A DNA stretch of 35,619 nt, from the NCBI GenBank assembly GCA_015069285.1, contig SVIX01000008.1, positions 1 through 35,619 on the forward strand, in the 5' to 3' direction. The DNA is from Clostridiales bacterium. GTDB taxonomy: Bacteria; Bacillota; Clostridia; Christensenellales; Borkfalkiaceae. The notes below the pieces were generated by a model. That model was not told where the DNA came from and searched no databases. It worked only from the letters and a program-made list of their open reading frames with translations. Shown one piece after another: positions 1 through 7,404 of the stretch (the stretch's first letter is position 1; every line of letters begins with the position of its first letter). The translations under genes and the position numbers were made by a program.

Positions 1-1
1 T

Positions 2-994
2 AAGACGTTCATGCTTACGGTAACGGGCGACCACGCTTGGAAACTTAGCCAAACGATTCCTTCGGACTGCGTAACGGACGGTAAACTCATCTACGTATGT
101 GAAAACGACGAAACGCATACCAAGACGATAGTGAACCCCTTTGATTTGAAGAAAGGTCATAACCTTGTACTTTCCGAAAAGGATAGCGATATTGCAAATG
201 GTAAGCTTGTATTTAATTGTGCAAATTGCGACCATAGCGAAAGGATTGACGCGATTAAGTTCGAGGTAAAAGTAACGCCTGCTACCTGTACGACTACGGG
301 TGAAAGATACGTAGAATATACGTACGTTGATAAGGCTGACAACAACACGGAAAAATCCGATAGAAAGACGTTGGAAATTCTTCCTAAAACTATGACGCAT
401 AAGTTCGGTGCACATAGCATTGTAGTAGACGGCACGAAAGCTTACACGATGAGCGAATTGAAGACAATCTTCGGTGATAACCTCGACGGTTACACGCCGA
501 TTGTGAACGCTCCTGCAACCTGCTTAGAAGAAGGTCACGGATTCTTCGACTGTACGGATTGTGGTGAAACGTTCATGCTTGACGTTGAGGGCGACTGCGA
601 CTTCACGGATTGGACGGTTATAGACGGGTATGAGCGTAGGACGTGTAAAGTATGTGGCAAAGTAGAGGTAGGCGACGTTTTTGTGGACGTAGGTACGGAG
701 GGAAAAATAACCTACTTTGCAGTAGTGGACGGGGAGTTGAGGGCGTTTGATGATTTGAACGCACTCAAAAAAGATAACGGAAAATATCCCGACAAATACG
801 TTTATAATACGGAAACGGAAATTAGTGACTTGAAGACGCAAGCAGGAAATTATCAATTTGTCGGTTGGTATCTTGATGCTGAATGTTCGGTAAAATTTGA
901 CGGAACAATAGACGAAAATCAACGAGGCGAGCTCGTATTATATGCGGCGATTCTTGACTTAAACAACTATAAATATTGGACGCCCAATTTTTAA
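2..994 (+). CDS. C-terminal part of a large Cys-rich surface/repeat protein (partial)
   Basis: The reading frame is open from base 2, so the 5' part of the gene lies outside the window; about 330 residues are visible. I see repeated beta-rich modules with paired cysteines (NCANC, DCTDCGETF, TCKVCGK) in a style common in large surface proteins of gut Clostridia. The segment near the C-terminus (QFVGWYLDAEC...KFDG...LYAAI) resembles a Listeria-Bacteroides/InlB-B type repeat. No LPXTG sorting signal or terminal membrane helix is visible, so the mode of surface attachment is unknown. The last residues (LNNYKYWTPNF) do not look like a normal domain end, and the stop lies only 8 bp before yigZ with no terminator between. 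The extracellular role is inferred from repeat style only; the exact function is not recognisable. Confidence 0.6.
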   Translation, partial: KTFMLTVTGDHAWKLSQTIPSDCVTDGKLIYVCENDETHTKTIVNPFDLKKGHNLVLSEKDSDIANGKLVFNCANCDHSERIDAIKFEVKVTPATCTTTGERYVEYTYVDKADNNTEKSDRKTLEILPKTMTHKFGAHSIVVDGTKAYTMSELKTIFGDNLDGYTPIVNAPATCLEEGHGFFDCTDCGETFMLDVEGDCDFTDWTVIDGYERRTCKVCGKVEVGDVFVDVGTEGKITYFAVVDGELRAFDDLNALKKDNGKYPDKYVYNTETEISDLKTQAGNYQFVGWYLDAECSVKFDGTIDENQRGELVLYAAILDLNNYKYWTPNF

Positions 995-1002
995 ACAAGA
1001 AC

Positions 1003-1638
1003 ATGGAAAAAGCTATCCGTACGGTATTTGCAAACGGCGAATACGAAAAAATTATTGAAAAATCGCGGTTTATCACCTATTGCGCGCACGTGGAAACGGA
1101 AGAGGAAGCAAAGGCGTTTATTGCGCAAATTCGCGGTAAGCATACGCTTGCCACGCACGTTTGTTATGCGTTTATCGCCGATAAGATAGGGAACTTGCAA
1201 CGGTTTTCGGACGACGGTGAACCGCAAGGCACGGCAGGCGTTCCGATGCTCGAAGTGTTAAAGGCGAAAAAGCTGTTCGAAACGGCGGTTGCCGTCGTGC
1301 GGTATTTCGGGGGAGTAAAACTCGGCGCGGGCGGTTTGGTACGCGCCTATTCCTCTTGCGTGGCGGAATGTTTAGACGGCGCGGATATCCGCGTTTTAGA
1401 GGTTTGCGCCGAATATACGCTTTTCGTGGAGTATACGGGAGTGGATAGTTTGCAAAAATATTTATCCACGCATAGCTGTAGCTTGCTTTCTACCGAATAC
1501 GGCGCGCAAGTAACTTTTAAAATTGCCGTAAAAAAGACGGAGGAAGAGGGTTTTGTCCGTGGTTTGGTGGATTATATGCAAGGCAGAGTGCAAGCGGAGC
1601 GGGGAGAAGAATATTACGCGCCGTTTGCGGAAAATTAA
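1003..1638 (+). CDS. yigZ: YigZ/IMPACT family protein
   Basis: About 211 residues, matching the YigZ/IMPACT family length. The N-terminal domain has the conserved signatures: SRFI near the start, KHTLATHVCYAF, FSDDGEPQGTAG and VVRYFGGVKLGAGGLVRAY. The family is conserved in bacteria and eukaryotes; the eukaryotic homologue IMPACT regulates Gcn2, and the bacterial role (often called a translation-linked regulator) is not settled. The ATG at 1003 is chosen because family proteins begin shortly before the SRF motif. An in-frame TTG at 976 would overlap the upstream gene. Neither start has a visible Shine-Dalgarno sequence, which is odd for this window, where nearly all genes have one. Translation may be coupled to the preceding gene. 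Confidence 0.85.
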   Translation: MEKAIRTVFANGEYEKIIEKSRFITYCAHVETEEEAKAFIAQIRGKHTLATHVCYAFIADKIGNLQRFSDDGEPQGTAGVPMLEVLKAKKLFETAVAVVRYFGGVKLGAGGLVRAYSSCVAECLDGADIRVLEVCAEYTLFVEYTGVDSLQKYLSTHSCSLLSTEYGAQVTFKIAVKKTEEEGFVRGLVDYMQGRVQAERGEEYYAPFAEN

Positions 1639-1647
1639 AAAAGGCTA

Positions 1648-1676
1648 TTGACATTTTCGTTAGCATATATTATAAT
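1648..1676 (+). promoter_or_regulatory. Sigma-A type promoter of the aldo/keto reductase gene
   Basis: TTGACA at 1648-1653 and TATAAT at 1671-1676 with a 17-bp spacer are a consensus match. An AAGGAG ribosome site follows just before the start at 1704. Confidence 0.85.
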
Positions 1677-1703
1677 ATAGATAAGAAAGGAGCAACGAAT
1701 TGT

Positions 1704-2624
1704 ATGGAATATTGTAATTTAAGGGGCATACAATCTTCGCGTGTGGTAATGGGTTGTATGCGGATTGCGGATAAATCGCTACAGCATACCGAGTCGCTTA
1801 TCGTGGAGGCGGTTCGCGCAGGCGTAAACACCTTCGATTTGGCGGATATTTACGGGAACGGCGACTGTGAGAAAATTTTCGGCGTTGCGATGAAGGATTT
1901 AGGGCTTTCGCGCAAAGATTATATCGTACAGACCAAATGCGGAATTCGGCGTAGCGCCACGGGGAAATGGTATGATTTTTCGCGCGAACATATTATCAAT
2001 TCGGTGGAGAACAGCTTGATTCGGCTGAACACCGAATATATCGATATCTTTTTATTGCACCGTCCCGACGCGTTAATGCAACCGGACGAGATAGCCGAGG
2101 CGTTCGAGCGGTTACGCGGTAGCGGTAAAGTTCGGGCGTTTGGCGTAAGCAATTTTTCGGCGATGCAAATTCGGGCGTTGGAGCAAAGCGGGTTTTTGCC
2201 CGTAGCAAATCAAATGCAATTTTCGCTCGGGCAAACGTTGCTCGTAGACGCGGGATTTAACGTGAACCGTAGCGTGGACGAGGCGACTTCGCGCGCGGGG
2301 GACGCTTTTGAATACTGCCGATTGAAAAAGATAGCGATGCAGGCGTGGTCGCCTTTGCAATACGGATGGTTGGAAGGCGTGTTCGTTGGGAACGAGAAGT
2401 TTGCTCCGCTTAACGCGTTATTGGACGAACTTGCGGAGAAATATAATATAACGCCGTCAGCGGTGGCGCTTGCGTGGATACTTAGAACGCCTGCGTTTGC
2501 GCAGGTTGTAACGGGAACTACGTCGCCTGAAAGAATGAAAGAGCTTTGTAAAGCGACGGATATAACCTTGACGCGCGAGGAGTGGTATGCGTTGTACCGC
2601 GCGACGGGAAAACAATTACCGTAA
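1704..2624 (+). CDS. Aldo/keto reductase, YdhF-like
   Basis: 306 residues, typical of the aldo/keto reductase superfamily (TIM barrel, NADPH-dependent carbonyl reduction, cytosolic). Visible signatures: FDLADIYG holding the catalytic Asp and Tyr (about residues 46-51), VQTKCGI with the catalytic Lys, LLHRPD with the active-site His, then GVSNFS and the late TGTTSPERM cofactor-binding region. The order and spacing match the YdhF-like subgroup of predicted oxidoreductases. The substrate cannot be inferred. It has its own consensus promoter and an AAGGAG site 11 bp before the ATG, and is probably cotranscribed with the darA-like gene 31 bp downstream, since no terminator lies between them. Confidence 0.9.
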   Translation: MEYCNLRGIQSSRVVMGCMRIADKSLQHTESLIVEAVRAGVNTFDLADIYGNGDCEKIFGVAMKDLGLSRKDYIVQTKCGIRRSATGKWYDFSREHIINSVENSLIRLNTEYIDIFLLHRPDALMQPDEIAEAFERLRGSGKVRAFGVSNFSAMQIRALEQSGFLPVANQMQFSLGQTLLVDAGFNVNRSVDEATSRAGDAFEYCRLKKIAMQAWSPLQYGWLEGVFVGNEKFAPLNALLDELAEKYNITPSAVALAWILRTPAFAQVVTGTTSPERMKELCKATDITLTREEWYALYRATGKQLP

Positions 2625-2655
2625 ATAAATTATCAATAAAGGGGTGAAAAGAATT

Positions 2656-2979
2656 ATGAAAATGATTACCGCAATCGTCAATAAAAAGGACTCGGGGGAA
2701 GTTTGCGATACGTTATCGGAGGAAAAAATTATCTTTACGAAAATTTCCACGATGGGCGGATTTTTAAAGGCGAAAAACGTTACGCTTTTGATTGGCGTGG
2801 AGGACGATAAAGCGGGGTTCGTTTTAGAACTTATCAAAAAACATTGCGCAAAACGAATGGAACCGATACCCGCGCCCGTCAATGCAGGCGTCCCTGCGTT
2901 CGGGTATTATAAAACGGAAGTGCCCGTAGGCGGGGCGACGGTGTTCGTAACGGAAGTCGAACGGTTCGAGAAATTTTAA
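2656..2979 (+). CDS. darA: Cyclic di-AMP receptor (DarA/PstA, PII-like)
   Basis: 107 residues from the ATG at 2656, preceded by GGGGTG; an in-frame GTG at 2644 is inside that ribosome site and is rejected. The sequence matches the PII-like DarA/PstA (YaaQ, DUF970) family: a first strand MKMITAIVN, the MGGFLKAKNVTLLIGVEDDK block containing the family GGFLK and nucleotide-contact region, and a long loop before the C-terminal strand (VPVGGATVFVTEVERFEKF). Family members form cytosolic trimers that bind c-di-AMP; their downstream partner is unknown. Here it follows an aldo/keto reductase rather than the tmk/holB-type neighbours often seen. Identification is strong; cotranscription is inferred from the short gap. 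Confidence 0.88.
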   Translation: MKMITAIVNKKDSGEVCDTLSEEKIIFTKISTMGGFLKAKNVTLLIGVEDDKAGFVLELIKKHCAKRMEPIPAPVNAGVPAFGYYKTEVPVGGATVFVTEVERFEKF

Positions 2980-3010
2980 TGCCTTTACTTAAAGCCAAGA
3001 AGAGATAAAA

Positions 3011-3038
3011 GGGAAAAGCGTTGCGTTCGCTTTTTCCC
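3011..3038 (+). terminator. Hairpin after the darA-like gene, possible terminator
   Basis: GGGAAAAGCG at 3011-3020 pairs with CGCTTTTTCCC at 3028-3038 around a short loop. No T-run follows on the plus strand, so termination activity is uncertain. Confidence 0.4.
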
Positions 3039-3097
3039 AAAATTAAGCTTTGTATAAAGCGTATAACGCAATAGGACAAGTTTGTGGAAAATGTCTA

Positions 3098-3126
3098 TTG
3101 TATTTTTTTAAAAAATATAGTAAAAT
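3098..3126 (+). promoter_or_regulatory. Promoter of the sugar ABC ATPase gene
   Basis: TTGTAT at 3098-3103 and TAAAAT at 3121-3126, 17-bp spacer. A GGAGG ribosome site precedes the start at 3170. Confidence 0.65.
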
Positions 3127-3169
3127 AGTAATATCTAAAATTATGTAATCCATTTGGAGGAAAAAGATT

Positions 3170-4594
3170 ATGTCAGGACTTTTGCTGAAAGGCATTAACA
3201 AGGTATACCCTTCCGGGGTGCAAGCGGTGTTCGATTTCTGTTTGGATATCAGAGATAAAGAATTCATCGTTCTCGTAGGACCTTCCGGTTGCGGTAAATC
3301 TACTACGCTTCGTATGATTGCAGGGCTTGAAGAAATTACTTCGGGCGAATTGTATATCGACGGAAGACTTGTGAACGACGTCGTTCCTAAGGATAGAGAT
3401 ATTGCGATGGTATTCCAAAACTACGCGTTGTATCCTCATATGACCGTATACGATAATATGGCGTTCGGTTTGAAACTTAGAAAAGTACCCAAGGAAATTA
3501 TCGACCAAAAAGTAAAGGCGGCTGCGGAAATTCTCGGTATTACCGACTATTTGTCCCGTAAACCCAAGGCGCTTTCCGGCGGTCAACGTCAACGTGTTGC
3601 GCTCGGTCGTACGATCGTTCGTGAACCGAAAGTATTCTTGCTCGACGAACCTTTGTCGAACCTCGACGCAAAACTTCGTGCATCGATGAGAACGGAAATT
3701 TCTAAATTGCACGCGCGTCTTGCGACGACGTTCATCTACGTTACGCACGACCAAGTAGAGGCTATGACGATGGGTACGCGTATCGTCGTTATGAAAGACG
3801 GCTTTATGCAACAAGTAGATACCCCTCAAAACCTTTACGATTATCCCGTAAACCTCTTCGTTGCAGGCTTTATCGGTACGCCTCAAATGAACTTCTTTAG
3901 AGATTCCGTATTGACCTCCGACGCTGGTAAAATTTACGTAGAATTCGTCGGTGGCAATAAAATCCTTCTTCCCAAGAGCGTAGCTACGAGAATTAAGAAT
4001 ATCAACGAGTACCTTGATACGGGCAAGAAGATTACGCTCGGCGTTCGTCCTGAAGATATCCATCAAGACCAAATGTTTATTTCCAATTCGCCCGATACGA
4101 TTGTAAACGCGCGTGTTGAAGTTATCGAAAAACTCGGTGCGGAAACGCAAATTTACTGCGAACTCGACCACGAAGGCAAAGAAAGCTCGGTTATCGACAA
4201 CTCTACGCAAATGATTGCGAAGATTTCTAGCCGTGCAGTCGTTGCTTTGCACGATATTATCGAACTTGCATTCGACGCATATCATATTCATATGTTCGAC
4301 GCAGAAACGGAAGCTACCATTCTTGAAAGAGATGAAAATTACGAAGTAATTGAAGAAAATGCAGAAGGTTCGGCATTCGTACCTCCTACACCTCAAGAAA
4401 TGCGCGTGCTTATTGACGCGGCTCGTAGCGAAACGAAAGAAATGAAGGCGTTCAGAAGAAAAGAAGAACGTCGCGCAAGAGCAGCGGAAAGAGCAGCTGC
4501 AAAAGCAGCGTTGTCGGAAGAAACTGTTGAAGAAGTAGCGGAAGACGCTCCCGTTGAAGAAGTAGAAACGGAAGAAAAGAACGACAACGAATAA
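3170..4594 (+). CDS. msmK: Sugar ABC transporter ATP-binding protein, MsmK/UgpC (MalK) type
   Basis: 474 residues. The ABC domain shows Walker A GPSGCGKST, the Q-loop in VFQNYALYPHMTVYDN, signature LSGGQRQRVALGR, Walker B VFLLDEPLSNLD and H-loop YVTHDQVEAMT. A MalK-type regulatory (TOBE/OB) domain follows (LGVRPEDIH). It would energise carbohydrate uptake at the inner face of the membrane. No permease or binding-protein genes lie beside it, the usual picture for shared MsmK ATPases that serve several sugar transporters in Firmicutes. Family members are usually about 360-380 residues; the extra ~60 residues at the C-terminus are basic/Ala-rich (KAFRRKEERRARAAERAAAK), then acidic (EEVAEDAPVEEVETEEK). 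Monocistronic: own promoter, strong terminator 17 bp after the stop. The large antisense frame across it is a codon shadow. Confidence 0.9.
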   Translation: MSGLLLKGINKVYPSGVQAVFDFCLDIRDKEFIVLVGPSGCGKSTTLRMIAGLEEITSGELYIDGRLVNDVVPKDRDIAMVFQNYALYPHMTVYDNMAFGLKLRKVPKEIIDQKVKAAAEILGITDYLSRKPKALSGGQRQRVALGRTIVREPKVFLLDEPLSNLDAKLRASMRTEISKLHARLATTFIYVTHDQVEAMTMGTRIVVMKDGFMQQVDTPQNLYDYPVNLFVAGFIGTPQMNFFRDSVLTSDAGKIYVEFVGGNKILLPKSVATRIKNINEYLDTGKKITLGVRPEDIHQDQMFISNSPDTIVNARVEVIEKLGAETQIYCELDHEGKESSVIDNSTQMIAKISSRAVVALHDIIELAFDAYHIHMFDAETEATILERDENYEVIEENAEGSAFVPPTPQEMRVLIDAARSETKEMKAFRRKEERRARAAERAAAKAALSEETVEEVAEDAPVEEVETEEKNDNE

Positions 4595-4610
4595 TTATTC
4601 GAAATAGAAA

Positions 4611-4646
4611 AACTCCCGAACTTTAACCAAGTTCGGGAGTTTTTTT
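4611..4646 (+). terminator. Intrinsic terminator of the sugar ABC ATPase gene
   Basis: A perfect 13-bp stem (AACTCCCGAACTT at 4611-4623 with 4629-4641) with a 5-nt loop is followed by a T-run to 4646. Confidence 0.95.
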
Positions 4647-4663
4647 GCGCATTTTGTAATAAG

Positions 4664-4797
4664 GGTCAAGGGGATTATCCCCTTGCAGATTGCAAAGACG
4701 GAGTCTTTGCGCCTCGATGGCAATCGCCGCCGCAAGGCGGAACACTGCCCCAAAAAAGCAAGCGTAGCTTGCGCCAACCAAACGCGCAAGCGTTTAT
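4664..4797. repeat. Hairpin-array repeat unit, copy a
   Basis: Five short palindromes follow each other: 4667-4685 (CAAGGGGAT/ATCCCCTTG), 4692-4710 (GCAAAGAC/GTCTTTGC), 4727-4740 (CCGCC-GCAA-GGCGG), 4758-4772 (GCAAGC/GCTTGC) and 4780-4795 (AAACGC-GCAA-GCGTTT). The same order recurs in copy b at 4884-5019, with several stem sequences changed on both arms. No protein is encoded; a frame reading through both copies is a repeat translation, not a gene. Confidence 0.8.
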
Positions 4798-4798
4798 C

Positions 4799-4883
4799 CC
4801 TGTCATTGCGAGGAGCAAAAGCGACGAAGTAATCGTTGTTGCAAAGAGCTTGCCACGCTTTGCGCAAAGTGACGAAGAGCAAA
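4799..4883. repeat. Mosaic palindromic repeat module (GTCATTRCGAGGAGC family)
   Basis: TGTCATTGCGAGGAGC with the AAAGCGACGAAGTAATC continuation lies at about 4800-4834, followed by TTGCCACGC and GTGACGAAGAGC segments. The same core occurs in the arrays at 28322-28580 and 35286-35547. The module sits between copies a and b of the hairpin unit. Confidence 0.7.
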
Positions 4884-5019
4884 GGTCAAGGGGATTATCC
4901 CCTTGCGCGGTTGTAAGGGCGCGTAGCCCTTACCCCTCAACGGGAGTTGCCGTCGTAAGACGGAACAAGCCTTTCAACCAAGCAACCGCAGGTTGCGCCT
5001 AATAACGCGCAAGCGTTTT
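4884..5019. repeat. Hairpin-array repeat unit, copy b
   Basis: Palindromes at 4887-4905 (same as in copy a), 4913-4933 (GTAAGGGC/GCCCTTAC), 4950-4963 (CCGTC-GTAA-GACGG), 4982-4996 (GCAACC/GGTTGC) and 5004-5017 (AACGC-GCAA-GCGTT). Relative to copy a, the second to fourth stems differ in sequence but remain complementary. Confidence 0.8.
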
Positions 5020-5069
5020 CCTCAACAAAAAGTTTTGATAAGGACTTTAATTGGTAAAAAATAAATTTC

Positions 5070-5096
5070 GGGCGGAGAGGTGACTCCTCTCCGCCC
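5070..5096 (-). terminator. Terminator of the LRR lipoprotein gene
   Basis: An 11-bp GC-rich stem (5070-5080 with 5086-5096). On the minus strand it is followed by an AT-rich tract containing a T-run near 5055-5061. It lies just past the stop of the minus-strand LRR gene fragment. Confidence 0.75.
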
Positions 5097-5104
5097 GTTG
5101 TGCT

Positions 5105-5626
5105 TTAATCTTCTTTCGTATAAACCCAAGGCGTTGCTACGCCGTCAACGTAACGCCAATAATTCCCGTCGTACGCCGTGCCGTTGCTATTAAGCGCAGG
5201 CTCGCTTTCGCTGTAATAATACCGCGTTGCAATGCGTAACGGGTGGTTAGTATAATCAATCGAAATTTCTAACCATTCGTCCACCGTTCCTTTATAATAT
5301 ACACTCGTCAAGTTACTGCAATTATGGAACGCATGAGTACCGATAGAAGTTACGCTGTCGGGAATAACGATACTCGTCAAACTACTACAATCAGAGAACG
5401 CATAAGGATCGATATAAGTTACGCTGTCGGGAATAACGATACTCGTCAAGCTACTGCAATAATAGAACGCCTGAGTACCGATACTCGTGATAGAGTCGGG
5501 AATGGTGATACTCGTCAAGCTACTGCAACCAGAGAACGTATCTTTGCCGATATTCGTGACAGAGTCGGGAATGGTAATACTCGTCAAACTATTGCAAAGA
5601 GAGAACGCACCCGTTAAAGACCTCAA
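5105..5626 (-). pseudogene. 3' fragment of a BspA-like LRR protein gene split by the serine-recombinase element
   Basis: About 166 residues belong to the original gene; the first few codons (a TTG and the next six, to about 5607) lie in the element end. Four BspA/Treponema-type leucine-rich repeats are visible (consensus CSSLTSITIPDSVTSIG..AF), followed by a C-terminal cap (VYYKGTVDEW) and a terminal W/Y-rich tail. The matching 5' part of the gene is at 11722-13011 on the same strand. Joining 13011-11729 to 5603-5105 across the shared AACGCA gives 1782 nt with no frame error, 593 residues, and the repeat continues as GDSAF-SLCNSL. The fragment has no visible ribosome site or promoter and is probably not expressed in the integrated state. 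Confidence 0.9.
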
Positions 5627-5640
5627 TTGAACACAATAAA
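5604..5640. other. attL of the element
   Basis: Junction of LRR-gene sequence with the left element end. The core AACGCA (5604-5609) is followed by the element arm holding GTTAAA and CAATTGAACAC. The crossover dinucleotide within the core is not determined by the sequence. Confidence 0.7.
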
Positions 5641-5746
5641 ATAATTAAACTCCCGAATTTTTCGCCTTGCTGTTGTGTCGTTGTATCACAGTTAAAAGCA
5701 GAAGTCAACGGGAAAAAATATGACTTAAGCAATTTAATATACTTTC

Positions 5747-5783
5747 AAGAGTTAGGCTCGATTATGAGCTTAGCTCTTTTTTA
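5747..5783 (+). terminator. Plus-strand intrinsic terminator near the left end of the element
   Basis: Stem 5747-5759 with 5766-5778 (13 bp, two G-U type pairs), 6-nt loop, then a T-run. No plus-strand gene lies upstream in the integrated form. In an excised circle the recombinase gene would read into it. Confidence 0.75.
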
Positions 5784-5987
5784 TTATCTAAAAATATATA
5801 CCCGCTTTTGTCCTACGTTAAACTATAAGATTTTAAGGTTTATTCCCCTTCTATTACTCACGTAATATTTTTGTCCTTTTTCGTGGACTTCTGTTGCACT
5901 TTACTTAATGATGACAGATTAGGGCTTTTCTCAGTGATACTTAGCCCCTGCCGCAAGGCAAATAAAAAATTCAGGAGGTAATCCAAA

Positions 5988-6260
5988 ATGAAAAAAGTAA
6001 TTTACTCAGTAACAAAATTAGGCAAGGTTGAAAACACCAAGATAACAGGTGTTGGATACATCACAGATGAAGATTTGATAACAGCTGGTTATAGTCAAAG
6101 AACTAACAAGCCATATATCAGAATTTACGACTGTGTTAAAGATTGCAGACCTGTAAGTGGAACAGATGACGAATTTAGAGGATCTTACTACGAAATCGTT
6201 GAATACAAAGGTCGTGACATAGAAGTTAATTATATGATTTGGTTCAAATTAGCAAAATAA
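5988..6260 (+). CDS. Hypothetical protein of the integrative element
   Basis: 90 residues, preceded by a strong AGGAGGTAA ribosome site. The protein is soluble by eye, with mixed charge and no membrane segment or recognisable motif (starts MKKVIYSVTKLGKVENTKI, ends YMIWFKLAK). The ~200 bp before it contain a plus-strand terminator and a small TGCC-GCAA-GGCA hairpin but no clear consensus promoter. It is the first of three plus-strand genes at the left of the element, 22 bp before the next one. Such small proteins are common accessory genes of clostridial integrative elements, but I do not recognise a function. Confidence 0.65.
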   Translation: MKKVIYSVTKLGKVENTKITGVGYITDEDLITAGYSQRTNKPYIRIYDCVKDCRPVSGTDDEFRGSYYEIVEYKGRDIEVNYMIWFKLAK

Positions 6261-6282
6261 AAAATTAAAAGGAGATAAAACT

Positions 6283-6567
6283 ATGAACAAATTTTACTTA
6301 AAAGAATTTCAATACTTTGATGGTGAAGCATTTATCACCTTCAATATCGTGAACTTAGACAGCGATAACAAGACAGTTAAGCTGGCTATATCTAATCGTG
6401 GCAGAATATCTGTTGTAGATTATGACCTACTCGAAGATGAAAACGGTTTCTACTTTGAATATGGTACAAAGCTCCGGTTAAGACCACACCTAAAACAACT
6501 ATCACAAAACCGAAACCTGTGGAGAAACCTAAAAAGCAAGAACAACAATTCTCGCTCTTTGATATGA
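6283..6567 (+). pseudogene. ICE accessory protein, probably frameshifted into the MutS-domain reading frame
   Basis: Starts at an ATG with AAAGGAG upstream. Residues 1 to about 66 form a coherent domain (MNKFYLKEFQYFDGEAFITF to FYFEYGTK). After about 6480 the frame turns into low-complexity basic residues (RLRPHLKQLSQNRN) that look like out-of-frame sequence. At the same place the -1 frame opens and reads a Pro/Lys-rich linker (KAPVKTTPKTTITKPKPVEK) that leads straight into the MutS-like domain of the next feature. The simplest reading is one gene, or two fused remnants, with a frame disruption near 6465-6480. A programmed frameshift is possible, but I see no clear slippery heptamer. Confidence 0.55.
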
Positions 6568-6947
6568 TTTCTAAAACGGAAGAAAAGAAAGAACCACCGG
6601 TTGAAGAACCTTCCGTTGATGATGACGATGATGAACTTCCTTCTAAAGAAGAAATAGACGAGATTATGAAAGAACTCGCAGAAGAAGAACTTAAAAAAGT
6701 AGAACCTGTAAAACCTACACTCTCCCCTTTCTACGCTAAATATAAGGATTTACAGGACTCTTATCCTCAAGCAGCTATCCTTTATCGTTTGGGTGATTTC
6801 TATGAAATTTTGGGCGATTTCGCAGTTAAAATCGCAGATGAATTAAACATTACGTTAACGGGTAGAGATTGTGGATTAGAAAGTCGTGTTCCTATGGTTG
6901 GTTTCCCTTACCACTGTTCAGATACTTATAACCTCCTTTTCCCATGA
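6519..6947 (+). pseudogene. Truncated protein with a MutS domain I (mismatch-recognition)-like module
   Basis: The only start in this frame is a GTG at 6519 without a ribosome site, so this is probably the downstream part of the disrupted gene above. After a Lys/Glu-rich linker (FSLFDMISKTEEKK, then an acidic DDDDDE stretch), residues ~70-138 match MutS domain I: YKDLQDSYPQAAILYRLGDF, then YEI, LNITLTGRD and VPMVGFPYH. The Phe-Tyr-Glu in GDFYE corresponds to the mismatch-reading Phe-x-Glu of MutS. No ATPase or clamp domain follows. Related proteins in clostridial conjugative elements carry this module within large proteins. The end after CSDTY (NLLFP, stop) looks truncated, since the family normally continues with a further helix. 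Confidence 0.6.
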
Positions 6948-7065
6948 ATACATAAAGTTGGAAATTTAATACACTGCATAAAGGGGTTGGGATTTCCACC
7001 GTAGAAGTGTATTATCTTTTGTATTCCTATTTAATAGCAGGACGAATATAACGGGGCTATGTTAT

Positions 7066-7404
7066 TTATCCGTCTAGTATAGATAGCGAATATATATCGT
7101 CAAAGAAAATCTTTTCTTCGCCAATAAGTAAATATTGATATACAGTGTTTATTCTTGAAACTGTGCCTAGTAAATCATAATAATGACCTTTACGATAGAA
7201 CGTCATTTCAATTTCAGTATTATTAGTGATACGAGATAGGGTATATGATAATTCTTCCTTTGTTTCTTCAGAGAAATCGTGTTTTGCAACTCTACTTAAT
7301 TTTTCTTCACGCTCTAAAAGTGCTTCTTTTAATCCTTTCATTGCGTCGAATGGAAGAAATTGTTTGGCTCTATCTACCCTATTCACCGTTGTGACCTCCG
7401 ACAA
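7066..7404 (-). CDS. YolD-like family protein
   Basis: 112 residues. The N-terminal RAKQFLPFDAMKGLKEAL block is the hallmark of YolD-like proteins, small factors regularly encoded next to UvrX/UmuC-type polymerases on phages, plasmids and integrative elements of Firmicutes. The C-terminal half is beta-rich (EMTFYRKGHYYDLLGTVSRI). The start overlaps the end of the polymerase gene by 26 bp, so translation is almost certainly coupled. It is the last gene of the LexA-like/polymerase/YolD operon. Its biochemical role is unknown; a UmuD-like accessory function for the polymerase has been suggested for the family. Confidence 0.8.
   Translation of the reverse strand: MSEVTTVNRVDRAKQFLPFDAMKGLKEALLEREEKLSRVAKHDFSEETKEELSYTLSRITNNTEIEMTFYRKGHYYDLLGTVSRINTVYQYLLIGEEKIFFDDIYSLSILDG

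Noticed and set aside
3173..4396. A 407-aa minus-strand frame across the sugar ABC ATPase gene
   Set aside because: It is an antisense codon shadow of a well-conserved gene, without a ribosome site or recognisable domains.
4769..5002. 77-aa plus-strand frame in the hairpin array
   Set aside because: It translates repeat sequence; no ribosome site, and the same modules occur in non-coding arrays elsewhere.
4664..5019. CRISPR array
   Set aside because: The palindromes differ in sequence, spacing is irregular and there are no uniform repeats with unique spacers or cas genes.
5604..5640. tRNA-gene attachment site for the integrative element
   Set aside because: No tRNA is present at either end; the target is clearly the LRR gene.
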